NCBI RefSeq assembly: GCF_022832385.1 | Contig: NZ_JALHLE010000004.1 | Span: forward strand, 106,220-170,219 | DNA: 64,000 nt | Source of the DNA: Novosphingobium album (ex Hu et al. 2023) | GTDB taxonomy: Bacteria > Pseudomonadota > Alphaproteobacteria > Sphingomonadales > Sphingomonadaceae | Direction: 5' to 3' | Part shown: piece by piece, positions 24,917 through 33,644 of the stretch | How positions within the stretch are numbered: the stretch's first letter is position 1 | Layout: each line of letters opens with the position of its first letter | The notes under the pieces: generated by a model | Told to the model about the DNA's origin: nothing | Database searches by the model: none | The model's input: only the letters and a program-made list of their open reading frames with translations | Position numbers and translations under genes: made by a program

Positions 24917-25689
24917 GCCGCCGCCATTTCACCTTCCCATGCGAGGGGGCGCAGCTTGCGGCCACGCTCGACGAGGCACCCGGCAAAACCGGCCTGCTGC
25001 TGGTGACCGGCGGCAACGAGGTACGGGGCGGTGCGTGGAACGGGCAGGCTCGCTTCGCTGCGCGGATCGCCAAGGCCGGTTTCCCGGTCCTGCGCTTTGA
25101 CCGGCGCGGCACGGGTGACAGCGAGGGCACCAACGGCGAATTCCGCTCCAGCGTGCCCGACATTGCCGCCGCGCTGACCGCGTTCCGGCGGGAATGCCCC
25201 CATGTCACCCGCATTGCCGGACTGGGCAATTGCGACGCCGCCTCCGCGTTGATGCTGGCCGGTGGTGCCGGTCTCGACGCGCTGGTGCTGTCCAATCCCT
25301 GGACGATCGAAGATGAGGGTGAAGAGGCTCCCGCCGAAGTGGTGCGCGACCATTACCGGCGGCGGCTGGCCGATCCGGCCGCGATCCGGCGCCTGCTGAC
25401 CGGGCAGGTTCCCATCGGCAAGCTCGTCCGCAGCCTGCTGTCCGCGCTTCGGCCTTCCCCGAAGGCTGCCGCAGGCCTTGCAAGCGAAATCGCCGCAGGG
25501 CTGACCTCGTTCAAAGGCCCTGTGCGCTTCCTGATCGCCGGTCGCGACCGCACCGGTCTTGCCTTCGTGGCGAAGTGGAACAAGGCCGACAAGCGCATCC
25601 GCACCTGTCCCGGCGCCTCGCACAGCTATGTTGAGCCCGAAGCGCAGGACTGGCTTGTCTTGCAGGTTCTGGAAATCCTTCAGGTCTGA
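24913..25689 (+). CDS. Exosortase A system-associated hydrolase 1
   Basis: A 258-residue alpha/beta-hydrolase. The nucleophile elbow reads GLGNCDAAS with Cys107 in the serine position, as expected for this exosortase-associated family. The oxyanion region GGNEVRGGAW and the RFDRRGTGDSEG turn are typical. A Cys nucleophile suggests thioesterase or acyltransferase activity, fitting release or transfer of the group held on the ACP. The start overlaps the preceding stop (ATGA). A histidine near the C-terminus (CPGASHSYVEP) could complete the active site. It is the last gene of the module; trxB faces it on the other strand 10 bases later. Confidence 0.85.
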   Translation: MSRRHFTFPCEGAQLAATLDEAPGKTGLLLVTGGNEVRGGAWNGQARFAARIAKAGFPVLRFDRRGTGDSEGTNGEFRSSVPDIAAALTAFRRECPHVTRIAGLGNCDAASALMLAGGAGLDALVLSNPWTIEDEGEEAPAEVVRDHYRRRLADPAAIRRLLTGQVPIGKLVRSLLSALRPSPKAAAGLASEIAAGLTSFKGPVRFLIAGRDRTGLAFVAKWNKADKRIRTCPGASHSYVEPEAQDWLVLQVLEILQV

Positions 25690-25699
25690 GGGCTTTTCC

Positions 25700-26653
25700 T
25701 CAGCCCGCCTTGAATTCCTTCTCCGCCAGATAACGCTCGGCATCGAGTGCGGCCATGCAGCCCATGCCGGCGGCGGTGATCGCCTGCCTGTAAGTGTGAT
25801 CGCAGACGTCGCCAGCGGCAAAAACGCCCGGGATGTCGGTCTTTGGCGTCCCGGGCTGGACCAGCAGGTAGCCGGTATCGTCCATCGCCAGCTTGCCCTT
25901 GAACAGCTCTGTCGCAGGCGCATGGCCGATGGCGACGAACGCGCCATCGGTCTCAATCTCACTTTCTACGCCGGTCACGGTGTCGATCAGGGCCAGCGCG
26001 CGCAGGTCGCCCGCCTCGCCCGCGACGAAATGCTCGACGCGCTTGTTCCACACGACCGAGATCTTCGGGTTGGCGAAGAGACGGTCCTGCAGGATCTTCT
26101 CGCAACGCAGGGAATCGCGGCGATGGATCAGGGTCACGTCGTCGGAGTGGTTGGTGAGGTAGAGTGCCTCTTCCACGGCCGTATTGCCGCCGCCGATGAC
26201 GACGACCTTCTTGCCGCGATAGAAGAACCCGTCGCAGGTGGCGCAGGCCGAGACGCCCTTGCCGGAGAGTTCCTGCTCGCCCGGCACGCCCAGCCACTTG
26301 GCCTGCGCACCGGTGCAGATCACGAGCGTATCGCCTTCGTAGATGTCGCCACCGTCACCGATGGCCTTGAAGGTACCCCCGGTCAGATCGACCGAGGTTA
26401 TCGTGTCCCACATCATCCGCGTGCCCACATGCTCGGCCTGCGCCTGCATTTCCTGCATCAGCCAGGGGCCCTGGATAACTTCGCGGAAACCGGGGTAGTT
26501 CTCAACATCGGTGGTGATGGTCAGCTGGCCGCCCGGCTGCAGGCCCTGCACCACGATCGGCTCCATGCCCGCGCGCGCGCCGTAGATCGCGGCGGAAAGC
26601 CCGGCCGGGCCGGAACCGATGATGAGCATGCGGGTCTTGTGCGTCGTCGCCAC
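25700..26653 (-). CDS. trxB: Thioredoxin-disulfide reductase
   Basis: A 317-residue NADPH-dependent flavoenzyme that reduces thioredoxin in the cytoplasm. The FAD-binding GSGPAGLSAAIYGARAG is near the N-terminus, the redox pair is Cys137-Cys140 (ACATCDGFF), the NADPH-binding GGGNTAVEEAL follows, and the C-terminal FAD motif is GVFAAGDVCD. The GTG at 26653 is chosen because GGAGG lies 7 bases upstream and it gives the normal N-terminus; the frame is open 21 codons further up without support. It converges with the exosortase hydrolase gene and diverges from the next gene over 147 bases. Confidence 0.95.
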   Translation of the reverse strand: MATTHKTRMLIIGSGPAGLSAAIYGARAGMEPIVVQGLQPGGQLTITTDVENYPGFREVIQGPWLMQEMQAQAEHVGTRMMWDTITSVDLTGGTFKAIGDGGDIYEGDTLVICTGAQAKWLGVPGEQELSGKGVSACATCDGFFYRGKKVVVIGGGNTAVEEALYLTNHSDDVTLIHRRDSLRCEKILQDRLFANPKISVVWNKRVEHFVAGEAGDLRALALIDTVTGVESEIETDGAFVAIGHAPATELFKGKLAMDDTGYLLVQPGTPKTDIPGVFAAGDVCDHTYRQAITAAGMGCMAALDAERYLAEKEFKAG

Positions 26654-26800
26654 GTCTGTCCTCCGGCGTGAATTGCGTTGGCGGGCGAGATAGGGACAAG
26701 GGGCAGGGTTTGCCAAGCGCGGGGTGGCAATCGTTTTGCTTCATCCCCGCAAATCACAGCTTCGATTGACCTCAGCGCCCGCGCGTCCCACGTTCGGGGC

Positions 26801-27676
26801 ATGGAAACGCAACTCGGCCCCACCTCCAACCGTTTCATCTCGCAGCGCCTGCGCCTCAACTACGTCGACTGGGGCAATCCGGACGCACCGCCGCTTATCC
26901 TCCAGCACGGCGGGCGCGACCATTGCCGCAGCTGGGACTGGGTGGCTGAGGAACTACGGCACGACTGGCACGTGATCTGCCCGGACCTGCGCGGCCACGG
27001 CGACAGCGAGTGGTCGCCCGAAGGCAACTACAGCATGGACGCCTTCGTCTATGACTTCGCCCAACTGGTCCACACGCTGGGCTACGAGCAGGTGACGATC
27101 ATCGCCCATTCGCTCGGCGGCAACATCGCCACCCGCTACACCGGACTCTACCCGGAAAAAGTGGCGAAGTTCGTCAACATCGAAGGGCTCGGCCCGCCGC
27201 CGCAAATCCGCCGCCAGCTGGAAGAGAAAAGCGTAGGCGACCGCCTTCGCCAGTGGATCGAGGACAAACGCAAGGCCTCGGGCCGCAACCCGCGCAAGTA
27301 CGCGACCCGGCGCGACGCCTATCAGAGGATGAAGGAGGAGAATTCGTTCCTTACCGACGAACAGGCCCGCCACCTCACTATCCACGGCGCCAGCCGCAAC
27401 GAGGACGGCACCTGGAGCTGGAAGTTCGACAACTACCTGAACATCTGGTCCGGTTCCGATCTGCCCACCGACGGCATCATCGCCCTGTGGGAGGCGATCA
27501 CGTGCCCGGTGCTGCTGCTGTGGGGCAAGGACAGCTTCGCCAACAGCCCGGCCAGCGACGGACGCATGGACCACTTCCCGACAGCAAAACTTATCGAGTA
27601 CGAGAATGCCGGGCACTGGCTGCACCACGACCAGTTCGACCGGTTCATGAGCGATGTGAAGGTGTTTCTGGGGTAA
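26801..27676 (+). CDS. Alpha/beta-fold hydrolase
   Basis: A 291-residue alpha/beta-hydrolase of the epoxide hydrolase/haloalkane dehalogenase-like group. Visible: oxyanion HGGRDHCRSW, turn DLRGHGDSEW, nucleophile Ser104 (IAHSLGGN) and catalytic His in NAGHWLHHDQ. Serine rather than Asp as nucleophile indicates an esterase/lipase-type reaction. The ATG at 26801 is about 42 codons inside a longer open frame whose upstream part is intergenic in character. Substrate unknown; single-gene transcription unit. Confidence 0.88.
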   Translation: METQLGPTSNRFISQRLRLNYVDWGNPDAPPLILQHGGRDHCRSWDWVAEELRHDWHVICPDLRGHGDSEWSPEGNYSMDAFVYDFAQLVHTLGYEQVTIIAHSLGGNIATRYTGLYPEKVAKFVNIEGLGPPPQIRRQLEEKSVGDRLRQWIEDKRKASGRNPRKYATRRDAYQRMKEENSFLTDEQARHLTIHGASRNEDGTWSWKFDNYLNIWSGSDLPTDGIIALWEAITCPVLLLWGKDSFANSPASDGRMDHFPTAKLIEYENAGHWLHHDQFDRFMSDVKVFLG

Positions 27677-27913
27677 GTTTGTGGAGGGACGATGGTCGCC
27701 GCTGGCGGTATTTCCATCGAAAAGCGAACGGCCAGGGCGCACCGGCGAAGCGGGCGTAGAGTCCGCTACCCCCCACCAGCAAGCTGCAGGCCCCGGGACT
27801 TACTGAGCCGCGGGCGAAGTCAGCCGCCGCGGGGTGGGCTGTTTCGAACGTCCGCCATCCCCGGCTTCCCTTACATTGGAGGCACCTTCAAAGCACTCGG
27901 CAAGCGGATACCG

Positions 27914-28699
27914 CTACCCCTCCAGCAATACCCCGCGTATCCTCTCGCGCGTGGCAGGGCCTGCGCCTAGCGCTTCCTCCAGATAACCATCGACCGTCCC
28001 GTGCCGCGCCTCGACGGCGGCGAAAGCCGTTTCGAGGTATTCGGGCTCCACGCCCATCAACACCCGTACGACATCCTCCTCGAGCGGCCCTGAAACGACG
28101 GTGATCGTTTCGGCACCTGACGTTATGCGCGCTTCGGAATCGCCCGCGGTGTTGGTGAGCAGGTAATCCTCCATCACGTCGTCACGGTGCACGCCGGCAA
28201 CCAAGTGAAGCATCGCGACTGCGATTCCGGTGCGGTCCTTGCCAGCCATGCAATGAATCAGGCTCGGCCCACCATCCTTAGAAAGCCGTGCGAACCAGCC
28301 GCGCATCATCGCCTGCAATTCGGGACGAAAGGCGATGCCAGTATAGGCGCGCAGCAGGTTTTCACGCATCGATTCGGGCGTCCGCTGCGGCCGCACATGC
28401 GCCGCGGCCACGTGCGGTGCATGGACCCTCTCCGAATCGCCACACAAAAACACTTCCGCGCCAAAGCCTTGAGGGCGGCGGCAGGGATGTGACGCGCGCT
28501 CCTTCGAACTGCGCAGGTCAAATACGCTGTCCAGCCCCAGCCCAGCAATCGCCGCCAGATCCGCATCGGTCGCACCATGGTGCTGTCCCGACCGCCAGAG
28601 AACGCCGCGCCGAAGCCGTCCGCCACCACTAACCGCATAGCCGCCGCAATCCCGGAAGTTGTGAACCCCTTGCAGCGGCAGTACCCGTTCGGTCATCAT
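27914..28699 (-). CDS. Tyrosine-protein phosphatase (Y_phosphatase3/Siw14 type)
   Basis: A 261-residue dual-specificity-type phosphatase. The P-loop HCMAGKDRTG has nucleophile Cys150 and Arg156, and the N-terminal NFRDCGGY and DLRSSKER blocks are family signatures. Members dephosphorylate phosphotyrosine or inositol pyrophosphates; the target here is unknown. The BY-kinase of the EPS locus is one conceivable phosphotyrosine partner but lies 10 kb away. Two adjacent ATGs (28699, 28696) are possible starts. The 237 bases downstream of its stop, up to 27677, show no recognisable gene. It diverges from the HlyD gene. Confidence 0.88.
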   Translation of the reverse strand: MMTERVLPLQGVHNFRDCGGYAVSGGGRLRRGVLWRSGQHHGATDADLAAIAGLGLDSVFDLRSSKERASHPCRRPQGFGAEVFLCGDSERVHAPHVAAAHVRPQRTPESMRENLLRAYTGIAFRPELQAMMRGWFARLSKDGGPSLIHCMAGKDRTGIAVAMLHLVAGVHRDDVMEDYLLTNTAGDSEARITSGAETITVVSGPLEEDVVRVLMGVEPEYLETAFAAVEARHGTVDGYLEEALGAGPATRERIRGVLLEG

Positions 28700-28769
28700 C
28701 TAGATCTTCCTATTGCCGATAGTAGCCATGCTTAGTATCGGCACCATAGCAGCCACGACAGGGATTTTC

Positions 28770-29870
28770 ATGAACGCTGAGAGCACGATTGCGGCCGATG
28801 GCGAAAACGACGCCGTCACCCCGCCCCGCAAGCGCAGCCTGCGCACGATTCTGATGATTGCGGGTCCGGCGCTGGTGCTGGCCGGCGCGGCCTGGTTCTA
28901 CCTGACCGGCGGCCGCTACGAATCGACCGACAACGCCTCGCTGCAGACCGGCATGGTGGCGATCAGCCCCAGCGTCGCAGGCACGGTCGTCTCAGTTGAG
29001 GTCAAAGAGAATCAGCGCGTGCAAAAGGATCAGGTACTCTTCCGCATCCGGCCCGACAGTTTCGAATCCGCCGTTGCCGAAGCACAGGCCGAACTTGCCA
29101 ACGCACGCACCGATGTCAGCGCGACTCGCGCCGACTACCGTGAAGCGCTCTCGCAAGTGAGCGCCGCCAAAGCCCGCTTCCAGCTCGCCACGAGCGAGGC
29201 GGCGCGGCAGAAGTCTCTGGTGGCCGAAGGCATTTCATCGCAGGCCCAGTACGACGAAGCCGTCACCGAAGTGCAGACGGCGCGCGACAGCATTGCCGCC
29301 GCCCAGGCCAAGGCCGACAGCCTGCTGGCGAGCCTTTCGGGCAATGCCGAAGGCGACATTTCCGCGCAGCCCGATGTCCGCAAGGCGGCCTCGAAGCTCG
29401 AACAGGCCCGCATCAGCCTGGCCGACACCATCGTGCGCGCGCCGCAGGACGGGATCGTCACCCGCGTCAACCAGCTGCAGGTCGGCAACTACGTGACTCC
29501 GGGCCGCCCCGTCTTCATGATGACCGGGCTGCATTTCTGGGTTCAGGCGAACTTCAAGGAAAACCAGCTGCGCTACATGCGTCCCGGCCAGTCTGCGGAG
29601 ATCGAAGTGGATGCCTATCCCGATCACCCGCTGAAAGGCCATGTCGAAAGCTTCAGCCCCGGCACCGGATCGAGCTTTTCGGTGCTTCCGGCCGAGAACG
29701 CGACGGGCAACTGGGTGAAGGTGGTCCAGCGCCTGCCGGTCCAGATCGCGATCGACGAGGCACCGAAGGGCCTTCCGCTCAGCGCCGGTCTCAGCGCCAG
29801 CGTCGAGGTCGATACCGGGCACGAACGACATCTCATCGGTTCCGATACCCCGCCCAGTCAGAAGCAGTAA
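28770..29870 (+). CDS. HlyD-family efflux adaptor (EmrA-like)
   Basis: A 366-residue membrane fusion protein that bridges the inner-membrane DHA2 pump and the outer-membrane channel. Single membrane helix at about 32-50, first lipoyl half-motif around SPSVAGTVVSVEVKENQRV, a long alpha-helical hairpin (about 105-205), the second half-motif around IVRAPQDGIVTRVNQLQVG, and a C-terminal beta domain. The ATG at 28770 has CAGGGA upstream; the open frame begins 19 codons earlier. It is first of a three-gene operon with the DHA2 permease 24 bases later and the NodT channel after that. Confidence 0.92.
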   Translation: MNAESTIAADGENDAVTPPRKRSLRTILMIAGPALVLAGAAWFYLTGGRYESTDNASLQTGMVAISPSVAGTVVSVEVKENQRVQKDQVLFRIRPDSFESAVAEAQAELANARTDVSATRADYREALSQVSAAKARFQLATSEAARQKSLVAEGISSQAQYDEAVTEVQTARDSIAAAQAKADSLLASLSGNAEGDISAQPDVRKAASKLEQARISLADTIVRAPQDGIVTRVNQLQVGNYVTPGRPVFMMTGLHFWVQANFKENQLRYMRPGQSAEIEVDAYPDHPLKGHVESFSPGTGSSFSVLPAENATGNWVKVVQRLPVQIAIDEAPKGLPLSAGLSASVEVDTGHERHLIGSDTPPSQKQ

Positions 29871-29894
29871 GGTACCGGCAAGCGGCTCCGGGCG

Positions 29895-31436
29895 ATGACG
29901 GCAACGGCACTTCCCATCCAGTATCCCAGCAAGGCGCGGCGGATGCTGATCACGATTCCGTCGATGATCGCGTCCACCATGGTGGCGGTGGACATCACCA
30001 TCGCCAACGTGGCCCTGCCGCACATGCAGTCCAGCCTCTCCGCCTCGCAGGAGCAGGTGCTCTGGGTGCTGACCTCATACCTCGTCGCCGGGGCCATCGC
30101 GACGCCGCTCAGCGGCTGGCTGGCCGGGCGCGTGGGGCGCAAGAACGTGATGCTGGTCTCGGTCGCCGGGTTCACCGCCGCTTCGGCGCTCTGCGGTCTT
30201 TCCACCAGCCTGACGATGATCGTGCTCGCTCGCTTCATGCAGGGCGCCTGTGGAGCCTCGCTGGTCCCGCTCAGCCAGGCAATCCTGCTCGACATCAACC
30301 CACCGGAGGAACATGCCAAGGCCATGGCGATCTTTGCGCTGGGCTCTATGGCAGGACCGATCATCGGCCCGACGCTGGGAGGCTGGCTTACCGATACACT
30401 GAGCTGGCGCTGGGTGTTCTTCATCAACGTACCCTTCGGCATTCTCTCGTTCCTGGGTATGGCCGCATTCCTGGTACGCCGTCGTAACCGCGATGTGCCC
30501 CGTTTCGACCTGTTCGGCTTCATCACCGTGTCGATCGCACTGACATCGCTGCAGCTTATTCTGGACCGCGGCGAACACCTCGACTGGTGGGAATCGGGTG
30601 AAATCCGGATCTATGCCCTGATCCTCGGGATTTCTGGCTACCTGACGGTCGTGCACATGTTCACTGCACGTGACACCTTCATCCGCCCGCAGCTATTTCG
30701 CGACCGCAACTTCGCGGTTGGGTCCCTCTTCAGCATGATGATCGGGATCGTCGCCTTTGCCACGATCCCTCTGGTGGTCGTGATGACCCAGTCACTGCTG
30801 GGCTATTCGGCTCTGCACACCGGCGTAGTCGGCTTGCCACGCGCGTTCGGAACCCTGTTTTCGATGGTCATCGTCACCCGGCTGGTTGCACGCATCGATG
30901 TGCGCGCCATCATCATCGCCGGGCTCGCCATCATGGCATACAGCATGCTGATGTATTCGCACATGGACCTCTACGTCGATGAGCGGACACTGCTGATCAC
31001 GGGCTTCGTACAGGGCATGGGAAGCGGACTGATTTTCGTGCCGCTCTCGGTCGTGGTGTTCTCGACGCTTGCGCCCGGGCTGCGCAACGAAGGCGCCTCG
31101 ATGTATGCGCTCACCCGCAATATCGGCAACGCCATCGGCATTTCTCTGCTCAACGTGCATCTCGTTCGGGACATCGCCTCTTCGCGCAATACACTTGTGC
31201 AGGGACTGCGGCCCGACAACCCCATCGTGCAATATGCTCGTCCCGACCTCGATTTCGGCTCAACGGGCACTCTTGCCGGCCTTAACGGAGAAGTAGTCCG
31301 TCAGGCCAGTATGGTCGGAAACGTCTCGATCTATCACCTTGTCTTCCTCCTCACCTTGTTCCTGATACCGCTGGTGCTCCTGATGCGGGTCGACAAGGTC
31401 AAGGGCGGGGACGCCACCCTTCCAATTGGGGAATGA
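29895..31436 (+). CDS. DHA2-family MFS multidrug efflux permease (EmrB-like)
   Basis: A 513-residue 14-helix proton antiporter, the pump of the HlyD-DHA2-NodT system. NVALPHMQ at about residues 37-44, motif A GWLAGRVGRKNVM, and motif C around GSMAGPIIGPTLGGW. It is clearly paralogous to the protein at 18-1508: the two share these motifs and the SQAILLDINPPE block. The ATG at 29895 is 24 bases after the adaptor. It ends one base before the NodT start, so translation is close-coupled. Confidence 0.93.
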   Translation: MTATALPIQYPSKARRMLITIPSMIASTMVAVDITIANVALPHMQSSLSASQEQVLWVLTSYLVAGAIATPLSGWLAGRVGRKNVMLVSVAGFTAASALCGLSTSLTMIVLARFMQGACGASLVPLSQAILLDINPPEEHAKAMAIFALGSMAGPIIGPTLGGWLTDTLSWRWVFFINVPFGILSFLGMAAFLVRRRNRDVPRFDLFGFITVSIALTSLQLILDRGEHLDWWESGEIRIYALILGISGYLTVVHMFTARDTFIRPQLFRDRNFAVGSLFSMMIGIVAFATIPLVVVMTQSLLGYSALHTGVVGLPRAFGTLFSMVIVTRLVARIDVRAIIIAGLAIMAYSMLMYSHMDLYVDERTLLITGFVQGMGSGLIFVPLSVVVFSTLAPGLRNEGASMYALTRNIGNAIGISLLNVHLVRDIASSRNTLVQGLRPDNPIVQYARPDLDFGSTGTLAGLNGEVVRQASMVGNVSIYHLVFLLTLFLIPLVLLMRVDKVKGGDATLPIGE

Positions 31437-31437
31437 C

Positions 31438-32901
31438 ATGAAGCGCCTGCCTGCCGCCCTGCCCGCCGCTGCCGTTGTTTCGCTGCTCGGCGCATGTCTC
31501 ATGGCCACCGGCTGCACCACCGTGGGGCCGGACTTCACTCCGCCGGCCGCGCCTTCCGCCAAGGCTGGCTACGCCGATGACGGCGGTGACCGCGCTGCAC
31601 TCGCCGACGGTCCTGCCTCCGGATGGTGGAAGGCGTTCGGGTCGGAAGCCCTCGACGGCTTCGTGGATCGTGCGATCGCCGGAAACCACAGCCTGGCCGC
31701 CAGCCGCGCCACCCTCGAAAAGGCGCGCCAGCGCATTGCCGCGGTCGCGGGCAAGAGCCTGCCGCAAGTCGATGCGCAGGCACGGGCCGAGTACGAACGC
31801 GTCAACCTCGCGGCCTTCGGATTCGACGGGTTCGGCGGCGGCACGAGCATCTCCAATCCCGAGTTCGACCTCTACACCGTTGGCGGCGGCGTCACTTACG
31901 ATCTCGACCTGTTCGGCAAGAACCGCCGCGCGCTGGAGCAGGCCAGGGCGCAGGCAGAAGCGCAAGTCCGGGCCACCGAAGCGGCGCATCTGGTGATCGC
32001 CGGGCGGGTGGTCGCGCAAGTGCTGGCGATTGCCGCACTCAACGATCGCGTCGCCACCGAACGCAAGCTGCTCTCCGAAGACGAGCGCAACGTGTCGTTG
32101 ACCCAGTCGCGTCGGAAAGCCGGAGCGGGCACGCTGGTGGAAGTGCTGAGCGCGCAAGGACAGCTCGCCAGCGACCGCGCTAGCCTGCCCGCCATGGAGC
32201 AGCAACTCGCCGAGGGGCGCACGATGCTGGCGGTTCTGCTCGGCATTTCCCCAGCCGAACTGGAGCCGACCGACTTCGGGCTCGACGACTTCATCCTTCC
32301 TGCGAGCGTGCCTGTCGCCCTGCCCTCCGCTCTGGTGCACAAGCGGCCAGACATCCTCGAGGCTGAAGCCCGTCTGCACGCCGCCACTGCCGCCGTTGGG
32401 GTGGCAGCAGCGGAACTCTATCCCGACATTACTCTGGGCGGTTCGATCACGCAGGCAACGTCCGAACCGGACCGAATCCTGAGTAACAAGTTCAACGCCT
32501 TCGATATTTTTGCCGGCATGACAGCGCCGATCTTCCATGGCGGGACCCTCAAGGCCAACAAGCGCGGCGCCGAAGCCGAAGCCCGCGCCGCAGCCGCACA
32601 GTACCAGCAGGTCGTGACCGAAGCCTTCGGGCAGGTTTCCAGCCTGCTATCCGCACTCGACAGCGACAGCCGCGAACTGGCCGCGCGGCACGAAACCGCG
32701 CAAATCGCCGACCGCTCGCTCTACTTGTCCCGCCGCAGCTTTCAGGTCGGCAACAGCGGCATCCTGCAGGTTCTCGACGCCAGCCGATCCTACCAGCGCG
32801 CTAGGCTGGCACTCGTGGAAACGCGCACCCGGCAATACCAGAACGTCGCGCGCCTCTACGTTGCAACGGCCGGCGGCTGGCTCGAAGAGCCGCCAGAATA
32901 G
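31438..32901 (+). CDS. NodT-family outer-membrane efflux lipoprotein
   Basis: A 487-residue TolC-like outer-membrane factor. N-terminal signal with lipobox ending at the Cys of LMATGCTTVG, then duplicated OEP repeats with heptad-like helices, the second starting around KRPDILEAEARLHAATAAVG. It completes the tripartite pump formed by the two upstream genes. The ATG at 31438 lies two bases after the DHA2 stop and has GGGGA upstream; a TTG four codons earlier is unlikely. Confidence 0.92.
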   Translation: MKRLPAALPAAAVVSLLGACLMATGCTTVGPDFTPPAAPSAKAGYADDGGDRAALADGPASGWWKAFGSEALDGFVDRAIAGNHSLAASRATLEKARQRIAAVAGKSLPQVDAQARAEYERVNLAAFGFDGFGGGTSISNPEFDLYTVGGGVTYDLDLFGKNRRALEQARAQAEAQVRATEAAHLVIAGRVVAQVLAIAALNDRVATERKLLSEDERNVSLTQSRRKAGAGTLVEVLSAQGQLASDRASLPAMEQQLAEGRTMLAVLLGISPAELEPTDFGLDDFILPASVPVALPSALVHKRPDILEAEARLHAATAAVGVAAAELYPDITLGGSITQATSEPDRILSNKFNAFDIFAGMTAPIFHGGTLKANKRGAEAEARAAAAQYQQVVTEAFGQVSSLLSALDSDSRELAARHETAQIADRSLYLSRRSFQVGNSGILQVLDASRSYQRARLALVETRTRQYQNVARLYVATAGGWLEEPPE

Positions 32902-32951
32902 GAAACAGCGCGGGGCTCTGCGCCAATCGCGCCAGCGTCAGCCGGTACCGT

Positions 32952-33158
32952 TCAGGAGAGCAGGAAGAAGCCCAGCGCCGCCCAGCAGCACACACACAAC
33001 AGGATCGCAATGACCAAGCCACGGGCGTCGTGCTCCTGCCCCAGATCCTGAGCCCGTTGCGACAGGTAGACCGTCGTGGCGGATCTGCCCTGATCGCGCT
33101 CTACAGGCCCTTCCGGACGATGATCGAACCGGATGATATTTTCTTCTGCGACCTTCAT
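32952..33158 (-). CDS. Hypothetical small membrane protein
   Basis: A 68-residue frame with a charged N-terminal half (DHRPEGPVERDQGRSATTVY) and a single C-terminal membrane helix (about 49-67, VIAILLCVCCWAALGFFLLS), as in tail-anchored small proteins. A GGGGATGCAGG stretch precedes the ATG at 33158. It is the only sensible frame in the 743 bases between NodT and the ModE-like gene and runs convergent to NodT. I do not recognise the family. The Cys pair inside the helix is noticeable. It could be spurious, but the composition looks coding. Confidence 0.55.
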   Translation of the reverse strand: MKVAEENIIRFDHRPEGPVERDQGRSATTVYLSQRAQDLGQEHDARGLVIAILLCVCCWAALGFFLLS

Positions 33159-33644
33159 CCTGCATCCCCAACTTGTCGGAGAAAGGCGTACCCCACCCCG
33201 ATCTTTCTTCCCACTTCGCAAAATGCGCGTCTATTGACGTCGTTCGCGTCACCAGCCTTTAATAACAAGAATTGTAATTTCAAGCCAGAATTGTGTCACC
33301 ATATTTTCCAGTTCCAGCGCCGCCTTTCACAGGCATGAACGACTATCTTCATGGCAAGAAATGGATGACATAAAGCCGTGTACAGACATCAGTCCGCGAT
33401 GATTTTGCATCGCACAAAACTCTTCTTTGGCCTTGAAATGAAAATGATGGCAGCATTTTCCTGAACAGGCGAACACCACGTTCGTTGCGTGGCAACATCG
33501 TCCGTTCGGACCGTCCGTCCCCAAGACGGCTCCATACAGACATTTTCGCATGCGCATCCTGCCAACAGAGTTCGGGCCGGCCAGCGCAGGCGATTCGTGG
33601 TTCGCGGACTTGCTGAGCCCTTACGATGGGCCTAGGTTCCGTCC
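33159..33644. other. Noncoding region upstream of the ModE-like gene
   Basis: About 486 bases of lower GC than the surroundings with no convincing gene. The part around 33230-33300 is AT-rich and contains a promoter-like TTGACG with TTTAAT 18 bases later on the plus strand, with no clear gene behind it. Short inverted repeats occur near 33505-33535. An unannotated small RNA is possible but nothing specific is recognised. Confidence 0.5.

Noticed and set aside
27692..27970. A 92-codon plus-strand frame after the alpha/beta hydrolase with a good GGAGGG ribosome site.
   Set aside because: The product is an Arg/Pro-rich low-complexity sequence without any domain, and its end overlaps the phosphatase gene on the other strand. 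The surrounding 237 bases show only GC-rich short inverted repeats; I could not assign an RNA family.
33335..33373. A 12-codon plus-strand frame (MNDYLHGKKWMT) with AGGC upstream.
   Set aside because: Weak ribosome site, no terminator or conserved feature nearby; unlike the Trp-rich frame nothing else supports it.
33327..33557. A minus-strand frame rich in Cys and His (CCH, ACSGKCCHHFH) that looks like a metal-binding peptide.
   Set aside because: No ribosome site, no regular C-x2-C spacing, and competing frames of similar length in the same low-GC region; most likely chance.
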